From the NCBI GenBank assembly GCA_905221605.1, contig CAJNDS010001924.1:1-12500 (forward strand): a stretch of 12,500 nt of DNA, written 5' to 3'. Made by a program: the position numbers and the translations under genes. Within the stretch, counting starts at the first letter, position 1. Each line of letters begins with the position of its first letter. Source of the DNA: Symbiodinium natans. Taxonomy: Eukaryota > Sar > Dinophyceae > Suessiales > Symbiodiniaceae. Positions 6,959-12,500 of the stretch are shown in pieces. The notes under the pieces are model-generated. The model made no database searches, was not told where the DNA came from, and saw nothing but the letters and a program-made list of their open reading frames with translations.

Positions 6959-7065
6959 CCCCTAACCCTAAACCCTAAACCCTAAACCCTAGACCCTAAA
7001 CCCTAAACCCTAAACCCTAAACCCTAAACCCTAAACCCTAAACCCTAAACCCTAAACCCTAAACC
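6959..7065 (+). repeat. Near-perfect CCCTAAA array
   Basis: About 15 CCCTAAA units, one with a G (CCCTAGA). At 7066 the orientation flips: CCGAGGA then TTTAGGGTTTGGGG, so the end can fold back on itself. Confidence 0.95.
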
Positions 7066-7085
7066 GAGGATTTAGGGTTTGGGGT

Positions 7086-7965
7086 TGGCAGTCAGTCTCG
7101 TCTCTCGGAAGCCTACAGGAACCCCTTTAACTTGTTGGCTTTGAATGAAAGCCGACAGAAAGTTGTAGTTGCAGCCCTCCAGCATGAATCTCCTCTTCCT
7201 TCCTCGCTTGCCCATCTCGACCCCTCCCCCTGATATTTAGCAAAAGAGAAGCAAAAATGGATGAATGGAGCAACGTATGTGTGTTTGTCTATTTATCAAT
7301 CCCATTCATGCACGCGGATCATCTGAATAATGGGAATGCTGAATACTGTGTTGGGGGTGTATGGGAGGGGTTGGGAGCGGTAAAATATGTTGGCTGGGCA
7401 ACCTGAGTGTTCGTTTTGAGGTCTTCAAATCTTGAGTTTGCACTTTGGGGTTGTGCAGGATGTAGTGCGGACGATCCTGAGGTATCTTGGAGCCGCCAAG
7501 GAAAGACAACCTGAGTCCAGGTCTGTGCTGCAGAGGGGTTGAACGCAACCGGCTTTGGCTTTCGGCTCTTGGCAGACTGAAATTCTGGAAAAGTGGCATC
7601 CAGCCCAAGTTCGAGGATCGAGCGGCCCTCGATCGTTCAACCTACTTGAAATTGCGTTACTGTCATGATTCTACCATTATTCCAAGAAGGAACATGACTT
7701 CTTCAATCTCCTTAGCACACCAGTCCAGACATGTCCACAAACGGAACGTCGAGCATTGGCCTCGCTCATGGAGACCGGTCCGACTCAGTTGTTGGAGGCG
7801 CACTTGTCCTTGCCCCAAATGTCAGGTTTTCGGGTAAAGAGCCGGTTAAGTAGACACAGATCTACATCCGTATGTTTACGGTATAAGGTATGCTCTAGTA
7901 TGCCGAAAATTAGCATCTATGTATCGAGTCCTCATCTGGGTTCCAGGCACACTTGAGCTTAAGAA
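7086..7965. other. Repeat-poor island with weak coding signs
   Basis: About 880 bases almost free of TTTAGGG/CCCTAAA, between two repeat-rich zones. On the plus strand, GTGCAG|GAT at 7459 opens DVVRTILRYLGAAKERQ; another frame from 7537 reads G-V-E-R-N-R-L-W-L-S-A-L-G-R-L-K-F-W then K-S-G-I-Q-P, PPR-like with W and A-L but one residue short; a third near 7743 reads RRALASLMETGPTQLLEAHL. No single frame joins them and I found no consistent splice path. The minus strand is open from 7608 to 7306 but proline- and serine-rich without a recognisable family. It could be exons of the PPR gene, a separate gene, or a decayed mobile element. Confidence 0.4.
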
Positions 7966-8510
7966 CCATAAACCCAAGACCCTAAACCACAGAAACCCTA
8001 AGCCCCGAGGCTCAAACCCCGTACCCGAAAGCCTAGAAGCCCGAAGACCCTGCTACATCCTAAAATCCTGGGAGCCTTAAAAGCTCCCAAGCTTCAAGCT
8101 GCTGAAGGGAGGAGGCGAAGAGGCATCGGGTATGTGGGGGGCTCAGGATGCAGGTGCTGGGACAGAAAGTGGAGGGCTGAGGGAGCAGGGTTCTCAGGCT
8201 GTTAGTGTTCAGGGTTCCAAAGTTTATGGTCAGGGTTCTTAGGGTTCAGGGCTGCGTTTTTTTGCATTGTTTAGGGTTCTTGGTGTTTAGGGTTGAGGGC
8301 TAAGGCCCAAAGAATTTGTGGTTTCTAACTCTTTCTAGGGCCTAGGTCTGAAAATTCCCTTTTGGGGTTGAAGGCGTGAAAGGGTTGAGCGTCTTTGGCT
8401 AAGCTGCTTAAGAACCTCATTCACAACTATTAGAGTTTAGGGTTGAGAGTTTAGGGTCCATTTAGGGTCCATATACCCTGAAAGGGAGCCGTAGGGCGCC
8501 CTAAGCCCTA
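7966..8510 (+). repeat. Decayed telomere-like sequence, mixed orientation
   Basis: AACCCT-like 7968-8070, TTAGGGTT-like 8195-8310, TTTAGGG 8435-8470, and CCCTAAACCC at 8500. Between them nothing recognisable. Confidence 0.6.
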
Positions 8511-8750
8511 AACCCAATTCAGGGAAGATATGGCAGGCCACCCTCCCTTGACGCCATGCACGGCGTGCACAACGAGGCCTGCTTGGCGTGCTCCCATGCG
8601 CTGGAGGGTTCTTTTTCGGTGGAAAGCCCAACTCTTTCTCTGTGGGCCTGCAGCTGCGCTCCCTGAGGGCTCATCTGAAGTGACATGGTCATCGATGACC
8701 TGGCATTTGTGGCTATAAGCCTGCAAGCCTTGTCAAATACATCCTAAACC
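8511..8750 (+). other. Repeat-poor stretch with one weak PPR-like string
   Basis: Plus frame from 8530 reads through T-A-C-T-T-R-P-A-W-R-A-P-M, with the C-to-W spacing of a PPR (six steps), but no A-L-x-L-L and no suitable AG before it. Short ORFs on both strands overlap. A 20-base string at 8709 resembles sequence at 6528. Confidence 0.3.
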
Positions 8751-8783
8751 TGAAGCACGAATCCCAAACTATGACAACAACAT

Positions 8784-8814
8784 CCCCCCCTGCCCCCCTC
8801 CCCCCCCCTCCCCC
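8784..8814 (+). repeat. Poly-C tract
   Basis: C-runs broken by single T or G. A poly-G run follows at 8930-8940, so the pair is complementary. Confidence 0.9.
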
Positions 8815-8983
8815 GCAGCCACCCTAGGTCATGTCCTCGTCGTCGTGCGGCCTGGAGCACAACAAGGATCTTTAATAGTTCAATAGGGGGGGTATCCCGG
8901 GTTGAAACGTTTTATTCATTTTTTTTGGAGGGGGGGGGGGAGTGTGGGACCCTAAAACCCCTCTAAACCCATTTCCATCCAAG

Positions 8984-9027
8984 CCATTGCGACTCACGGA
9001 GTTTGCAGCCACTGTTAGGAACTGTCT
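8984..9027 (+). CDS. Candidate PPR exon downstream
   Basis: Acceptor ATCCAAG at 8977-8983, then PLRLTEFAATVRNC and two bases. This matches the end of one PPR and the first helix of the next: F35, A1-A2-x-V4-x-x-C7. Donors: GTCTGC at 9024 (phase 1) or GCAATT at 9028 (phase 2). Directly after it comes a palindromic insertion-like unit. The neighbouring exons are not established, so this may belong to the same gene or another PPR gene. Confidence 0.45.
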
Positions 9028-9028
9028 G

Positions 9029-9128
9029 CAATTTCGGGTTTAGGGTTGGGATGTTCCCCCTTATACGAACAGTCCTGAAAAGGGATTATGACTGCTAGTA
9101 TAAGGGGAACAATTTCAGGTTTAGGGTT
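9029..9128. mobile_element. Palindromic MITE-like unit with flanking direct repeat
   Basis: The arms 9053-9074 and 9090-9110 are inverted copies (GTTCCCCCTTATACGAACAG vs GTTCCCC-TTATACTAGCAG) with two mismatches and one extra C, around a 15-base loop. The unit is flanked by CAATTTC-G/A-GGTTTAGGGTT at 9029-9047 and 9110-9128 (18 of 19 identical). Seen directly; that it is a transposed element rather than a local duplication is inference. It is far too short to code for anything. Confidence 0.5.
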
Positions 9129-9209
9129 TATAGGGTTCAGGTTATAGGGTTTAGGGCCGAAGGGCCCCCTCCGGTGGGTTGCCCTAACCTAAACCCTACC
9201 GAAGTCCTG

Positions 9210-9295
9210 CCCCCCCCCCCCCCCCCCGGGGCCCCCCCCCCCCCCCCCCGCCGCCTCCACATCCCCCCTCCACCCTCCACCCCTCCCCCCCCGAA
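9210..9295 (+). repeat. Poly-C rich tract
   Basis: C17-18, GGGG, C18, then C-rich with CCT/CAC. Creates a proline-rich spurious ORF from 9174. Such long runs may be wrong in length in the assembly. Confidence 0.9.
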
Positions 9296-9470
9296 GGACA
9301 AACACCAAGCCCCAAAACCCCAAACCCCTCTTAAATCCCTGAACCCTCCAAGCCCTAAACCCCTAAAACCCTCAAAACCCTGAACCCTTCAAAACCCTAA
9401 ACCCCTAAAACCCCAAAACCCTGAACCCCTCAAAGCCCTAAACCCTCAAACCCCAAAACTCTAAACCCCT
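9296..9470 (+). repeat. AACCCCTAAAACCC variant repeats
   Basis: Mixed CCCTAAA, CCCTAAAA, CCCTCAAA and CCCTGAA units, C-rich on the plus strand. No gene seen. Confidence 0.8.
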
Positions 9471-9496
9471 CATGACATCCTGTGGTTCCCCCCCCC

Positions 9497-9626
9497 AAAC
9501 CCTAAACCCTAAACCCTAAACCCTAAACCCTAAACCCTAAACCCTAAACCCTAAACCTAAACCCTAAACCCTAAACCCCAAACCCCAAACCCTAAACCCT
9601 AAACCCTAAACCCTAAACCCTAAATC
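9497..9626 (+). repeat. CCCTAAA array
   Basis: About 18 units, mostly perfect, with a shortened CCTAAA unit near 9555 and two CCCCAAA units near 9578. Followed by poly-C and an A run. Confidence 0.95.
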
Positions 9627-9717
9627 CTCCCCCCCAAAAAAAGAGCACGGGGGGGAAGGATCGGCGAAGTGCCAGCCAGGGCGGCTCCAAGGTTCCGGCA
9701 GTTGCCTGGCTATGCCT

Positions 9718-9900
9718 TGGGGTTTTAGGGGTTTTAGGGGTTGTAGGGGTTTTAGGGGTTTTTGGGGGGTTTTAGGGGTTTTAGGGGTTTTAGGGGTTTT
9801 AGGGGTTTTTTGGGGGGTTTTAGGGGTTTTAGGGGTTTTAGGGGTTTTAGGGGTTTTAGGGGGTTTAGGGGTTTTAGGGGTTTTAGGGGTTTTAGGGTTT
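9718..9900 (+). repeat. TTTTAGGGG nonamer array
   Basis: About 18 units of a 9-base version (GGGGTTTTA), with a few TTTTTGGGGGG and TTGTAGGGG variants, passing at 9890 into ordinary TTTAGGG decayed units to 9985. Opens a spurious G-V-L-G-V-L ORF. Confidence 0.93.
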
Positions 9901-10102
9901 AGGGCCTTGGGGTTTAGGGTTTGGGCTTTAGGGTTCGGGGTGGAGGGTTTGGGGTTTAGGGAGGTTCGAGGGTTTAGGGTTGAAAGCTAAGAAGGCTCAG
10001 GGGACTCCATGGGTCTTGTGTCAGGATGTACAGGAGTGCCCTTTCCCCCGCTAGGGTTCGGATCCCCGATGAACGTAGTTAGACCAAAAGAAAGGAGGGC
10101 AG

Positions 10103-10134
10103 CCTTTTGTGTTCTCCTGGGATACTGAGCTCGC
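10103..10134 (+). CDS. Candidate PPR exon (W..EL half)
   Basis: AG at 10101-10102, then PFVFSWDTEL and two bases of an alanine codon, positions 8-18 with W13 and L17. Donor GCTTCT at 10135 joins in phase to 10296, giving W-D-T-E-L-A-L-L-D, a good PPR helix. Reading straight on gives A-L-L too, so the intron is likely but not forced. The intron would hold a 22-base G run and a 12-base C run. Confidence 0.45.
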
Positions 10135-10159
10135 GCTTCTAGGGCTTGTTGGGTCATGC

Positions 10160-10266
10160 GGGGGGGGGGGGGGGGGGGGGGATAGGGTTCATCATTTTCG
10201 TTTTAGAGGCATGGAGGCTTGGTCAGGTTTTGTTGAGGTTGTTGTTGGACATGTCCCCCCCCCCCC
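10160..10266 (+). repeat. Poly-G and poly-C pair
   Basis: A run of 22 G (10160-10181) and a run of 12 C (10255-10266) 73 bases apart, inside the likely intron 10135-10295. They can pair into a hairpin. Confidence 0.85.
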
Positions 10267-10295
10267 CGCCCCCGTCCCCGGCCGCGCCCCACAGA

Positions 10296-10320
10296 GACTC
10301 CTGGACTCTCAGGGTCTTCC
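10296..10320 (+). CDS. Candidate PPR exon (LLD..GLP half)
   Basis: AG at 10294-10295; one base completes the alanine codon of the previous candidate, then L-L-D-S-Q-G-L-P, positions 19-26. GACTCT at 10321 is a GA donor in phase 0. An open frame continues a few codons (D-S-S-S-G-C-F) before entering an AAACCCT array, so the end could lie later. Its partner downstream is unknown. Confidence 0.4.
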
Positions 10321-10344
10321 AGACTCTTCATCCGGCTGTTTCCC

Positions 10345-10465
10345 GAAACCCTAAACCCTAAACCCTAAACCGTAAACCCTAAACCCTAAACCCTAAACCC
10401 TAGACCCTAAACCCAAACCCTAAACCCTAAACCCTAAAACCTAAAACCCTAAAACCCCAAACCCT
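10345..10465 (+). repeat. CCCTAAA array
   Basis: About 14 units, one CCGTAAA, one CCCTAGA, one shortened, decaying to CCCTAAAA at the end. Confidence 0.93.
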
Positions 10466-10566
10466 GCAGAAGCCCAAAACCACCTAAAAGAGGATCTCAC
10501 AACCTGGATCCCTGCCAGGCCTCCACAGCAGTACGAGGCCGTGTCTACGGGCAACTGACACCTAAA
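10466..10566 (+). other. Short non-repeat segment, possible exon
   Basis: GC-rich between two arrays of opposite orientation. A frame reads ARPPQQYEAVSTGN (about 10515-10556), with Y-E-A-V resembling the end and start of adjoining PPRs as in exon 10 (Y-E-C-A). Acceptors at 10503-10519 and 10528-10531 exist but no phase matches the candidate at 10296-10320. Confidence 0.28.
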
Positions 10567-10606
10567 GGGTTTAGGGTTTAGGGTTTAGGGTTTAGGGTTT
10601 AGGGTT
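10567..10606 (+). repeat. TTTAGGG array
   Basis: Five to six units, facing the 10345 array in inverted orientation about 100 bases away. Confidence 0.92.
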
Positions 10607-10619
10607 AGTAGGGTTTGGG

Positions 10620-11200
10620 GCATATAGGGTCCTACCCTTAATTCCGAAACCCTCAGCCTTAACCCCTGAACCCTGAACTCAAAAAGCCTGTGTAGCCCCT
10701 CATAACCCATAGACAATGTAGCGTTTCTAGGGCATCCTGCTCCCCTCCAGGGTCGAATGCCGGAGCCGAACTCACTACCAATATGGGGCTTGGGGTTTGA
10801 AATGTCTTAGGTCTTTGGACATAGGGGGTTAGGGGTTTTCGGGTTTTAGGGTGCAGGGCTTTGGGGTGTTGGGTCGTTTTAACTTGAAAACAGTGAGTTC
10901 GAATCACATAGGTGCCTCTAGTAAGAGGTTGCAGCATTTGGGTTTGGGGGTTCAGGGGTTTAGGGATGTAGGGTGTGGCTGGTTCGAGATGCGAGATCTG
11001 AGGCTTCATCTAGGTTTGGGGTGTGAGATGCTGTTGCCTTGGAGCTTCACACCAAAGAGTTTAGGGTTTAGGGTTTTGGTTAAGACCGAAACCACAAACT
11101 CGCAAACCGACATCTTTTTCGGTTCTTTCGAAGAACCGGTTGAAGGCTTAGGGTTTAAGGTGTAGGGTTGAGAGAGTCAGATGTTTCCGCCCGAAGCCCA
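10620..11200 (+). repeat. Decayed telomere-like sequence
   Basis: Mixed units, mainly G-rich on plus from 10825. A 60-base piece (10720-10785) reads GRMPEPNSLP after CTCCAG, reminiscent of a PPR linker (M..EPN), without a partner. ORFs 10659-11009 minus and 10851-11165 plus are built from repeats. Confidence 0.5.
11120..11138. other. Perfect short hairpin
   Basis: CGGTTCTT / TCG / AAGAACCG: an 8-base perfect stem with a 3-base loop, in a repeat-poor spot. No poly-T follows directly, so a terminator role is not supported. Confidence 0.7.
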
Positions 11201-11201
11201 G

Positions 11202-11250
11202 GGAATGAAGAAGCCAAATTGCGGGAGCGTATCGAGGAAACCCTTTGGGG
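11202..11250 (+). CDS. Exon-like segment, charged helix
   Basis: AG at 11200-11201, two leading bases, then NEEAKLRERIEETLW and two bases before donor GTACAT at 11251. The reading is strongly charged and helical, unlike repeat-derived peptides nearby. It does not match the PPR pattern well. Without splicing the frame stops at TAG shortly after. Function not recognised. Confidence 0.33.
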
Positions 11251-11351
11251 GTACATCATGTTGTAGGGCTTAGGCATGCAAACCCAGGGTTAGGGTTTAG
11301 AGCTTAGGGTTTAGGGTCTAGTGTTTAGGGGTACATCCTTATGGACCCGAG

Positions 11352-11399
11352 TTTAGATCCTTTGAAAGCTTGTTCAAAATATTAGCTGTGATGGCTTCC
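11352..11399 (+). CDS. Exon-like segment, weak PPR similarity
   Basis: AG at 11350-11351, then FRSFESLFKILAVMAS, which lines up with PPR positions 10-25 if F replaces W13 (F17, I19-L20, M23). A GA donor (GAAGTT) at 11400 would end it in phase 0; unspliced it stops at TAG at 11424. AT-richer than the confident exons, so support is modest. Confidence 0.3.
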
Positions 11400-11536
11400 G
11401 AAGTTAGGCGATGGAGATTTCGATAGGCGTAGGATCTAGGGTTTCATGAGGTCTTTGGGGATTTAGGGTTGAGGACTTAGGGCTTCAAGGCTTCAAGGGC
11501 GTTTTGGGTTTAGGGTTTTCGGGGTTGAGAGGGCCT

Positions 11537-11680
11537 AAACCCTAAACCCTAAACCCTAAACCCTAAACCCTAAACCCTAAACCCTCAACCCTCAACCCTC
11601 AACCCTAAACCCTAAACCCTAAACCCTAAACCCTAAACCCTAAACCCTAAACCCTAAACCCTAAACCCTAAACCCTAAAC
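11537..11680 (+). repeat. CCCTAAA array, longest in window
   Basis: About 20 units; four consecutive CCCTCAA variants at 11581-11603 divide two perfect blocks, suggesting local unit duplication. Preceded by GGGTTTAGGGTTTTCGGGG in the opposite orientation. Confidence 0.95.
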
Positions 11681-11696
11681 GGGACCCTGCGCTCAG

Positions 11697-11737
11697 GGGA
11701 CACTGCCGCCGCCAAGCGGGCCTGTCTCTTACAACAG
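11697..11737 (+). CDS. Exon-like segment after telomeric array
   Basis: AG at 11695-11696 (CGCTCAG|G), two leading bases, then DTAAAKRACLLQQ and one base before GTACTT at 11739, or slightly earlier. A-A-A-K-R-A-C resembles the first PPR helix (A-C at 6-7) but W13 is missing. It follows immediately on the 11537-11680 array, the same arrangement of C-rich repeat then AG|G exon seen upstream. Confidence 0.35.
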
Positions 11738-11744
11738 GGTACTT

Positions 11745-11997
11745 TCGCAGAGTCGGTCCGACCCCGGCCCCCCAGTCCTACCTCTACAACCCCTGTGTAA
11801 ACCCTATAAATTCCCCATAAGCCCTATAAAACTCTACGCTCTATAACCCCTACAAACCCTCTAAAGCCCCACAAAGCACCAGAAATCCTGTGAACCCGCA
11901 AGCCCTAACCGAGGGCCCCGTGCGTCGCCGCTGCAGCTCGGGCTCCGAGCGTTGCAGGCTCGGGATCTTTGGGGGTGTTAGTCACGGGGATCCTGTG
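11745..11997 (+). other. Decayed CCCTATAAA-like sequence and GC-rich piece
   Basis: 11790-11910 holds CCCTATAAA and CCCTAAC-like units. 11914-11970 is GC-rich (GAG|G acceptor-like at 11911-11914) and reads L-R-A-L-Q-A-R-D-L-W in one frame, but no consistent PPR register results. Confidence 0.4.
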
Positions 11998-12090
11998 TGG
12001 GGTTTAGGGTGTAGGGTTTCGGGTTTAGGGTTTCGGGTTTAGGGTTAGGGTTTAGGGTTTAGGGTTTAGGGTTTAGGGTTTAGAGTTTAG
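11998..12090 (+). repeat. TTTAGGG array
   Basis: About a dozen units including TTTCGGG variants at the start, perfect from 12035 to 12080. Confidence 0.93.
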
Positions 12091-12475
12091 GGGTTACAGG
12101 GTGAAGACGTGTCGAGTTTCGTCGCAGAAGGACACCCAGTAAATCTGACTGCAAGATCAAGGTTTAAGGTTCAAGACTCCCCGCAAAAGGGTACCCCCCC
12201 CCCCCCCCACAACATCCCCTACTACTTTCTACGTCTTCGAAGGATTTAGGGATGTTTGCCGCTGGCCCAGGATGATGTGGCATTTGGGTTTCGGGCTTGA
12301 GGTTTGGCATTGTTTCTTCGCAAGGGTTTCAGGATGTAGGACTCATTAGCAAGTGTCTTGTTGTTTTGGGGCTGTTTTGTTTTTGCTTTCTTTTTGCGCG
12401 CGGGGGGGGGGGGGGCAAAGGTTTAGGGTAAGAGTAACAGAAAGTCCAGATCGACGCGAGTCGAGCCTCCGTGCC
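12091..12475 (+). other. Mostly non-repeat tail with poly-C and poly-G
   Basis: Contains a 15-base C run (12194-12208) and a 14-base G run (12402-12415), complementary and about 190 bases apart, and some decayed GGGTTT. No coding frame supported. Confidence 0.5.
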
Positions 12476-12477
12476 AG

Positions 12478-12500
12478 GAAGCAGCTTTCCGCGCTGAATA
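12478..12500 (+). CDS. Possible PPR exon cut by window end
   Basis: GTGCCAG|GAA followed by E-A-A-F-R-A-E to the window edge. The acceptor and first codons resemble exon 6 (TTGCCAG|GAA GCC). It would be PPR positions 15-21. Only seven codons are visible. Confidence 0.25.

Noticed and set aside
6959-7065. CRISPR array
   Set aside because: Units are 7 bases without spacers.
9174-9383. Proline-rich ORF
   Set aside because: Produced by poly-C tracts and AACCCC repeats.
9712-9990. 92-residue G-V-L-G-V-L ORF
   Set aside because: Translation of the 9-base repeat; 9 is a multiple of 3, so the array stays open in this frame.
10109-10361. 81- and 71-residue ORFs over poly-G/poly-C
   Set aside because: Frames run through homopolymers; the PPR-like pieces at 10103 and 10296 explain the coding signal better when spliced.
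10890-10912. tRNA-like GAGTTCGAATCAC (T-arm / B-box resemblance)
   Set aside because: No A-box, acceptor stem or anticodon arm can be drawn around it.
6959-11680. True chromosome end (telomere)
   Set aside because: Arrays are internal, in both orientations, and separated by exon-like sequence.

Overview
The window looks like nuclear DNA of a dinoflagellate, probably a photosynthetic one. Three things point there. (1) The dominant repeat is the telomere-type heptamer TTTAGGG/CCCTAAA, in perfect arrays and many decayed copies on both strands. (2) There are no long ORFs. Instead, GC-rich coding pieces of about 40-95 bases read as pentatricopeptide repeats (PPRs) with an N-A-A-I-S-A-C ... W ... 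A-L-x-L-L ... M signature that I associate with dinoflagellate PPR proteins. (3) The inferred introns use GT, GC and GA donors and almost always an AG|G acceptor, as known for dinoflagellates. An apicomplexan such as Eimeria also has AAACCCT-rich DNA, but the splice signals and PPR exons fit a dinoflagellate better. No bacterial-style gene is present.

Positions 173-5564 hold ten plus-strand exons that I joined by hand. Reading frame and intron phase agree at every junction, and the joined protein keeps an exact 35-residue period through five whole repeats (position 1 = the N of NAA, 7 = C, 13 = W, 23 = M). Both ends of the gene are outside the confident part: exon 1 begins inside a repeat, so the start codon lies upstream of the window, and the tenth exon ends at position 6-7 of the sixth repeat. 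Two weaker exons (5737-5755, 6106-6161) would continue that repeat in phase and register. The product would be an RNA-binding helical-repeat protein; PPR proteins usually act on organelle transcripts. No targeting peptide or catalytic domain is visible.

The introns (about 150-880 bases) are mostly telomere-like sequence, often G-rich in the 5' part and C-rich in the 3' part. Intron 9 also carries a 330-base homopurine GGAGTA/GGAGGTA tract.

From 6160 to the end the picture is less clear: large perfect arrays (6959-7065, 9497-9626, 10345-10445, 11537-11680, 11998-12085), an unusual 9-base variant array TTTTAGGGG (9718-9900), AT and poly-C/poly-G tracts, a small palindromic insertion-like unit flanked by a 19-base direct repeat (9029-9128), a repeat-poor island (7086-7965), and scattered exon-like pieces. 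The best of these (8984-9027, 10103-10134 and 10296-10320) again fit the PPR register, so either the same gene continues for kilobases or a second PPR gene follows. All calls come from reading the sequence by eye; no search or splice prediction was run.
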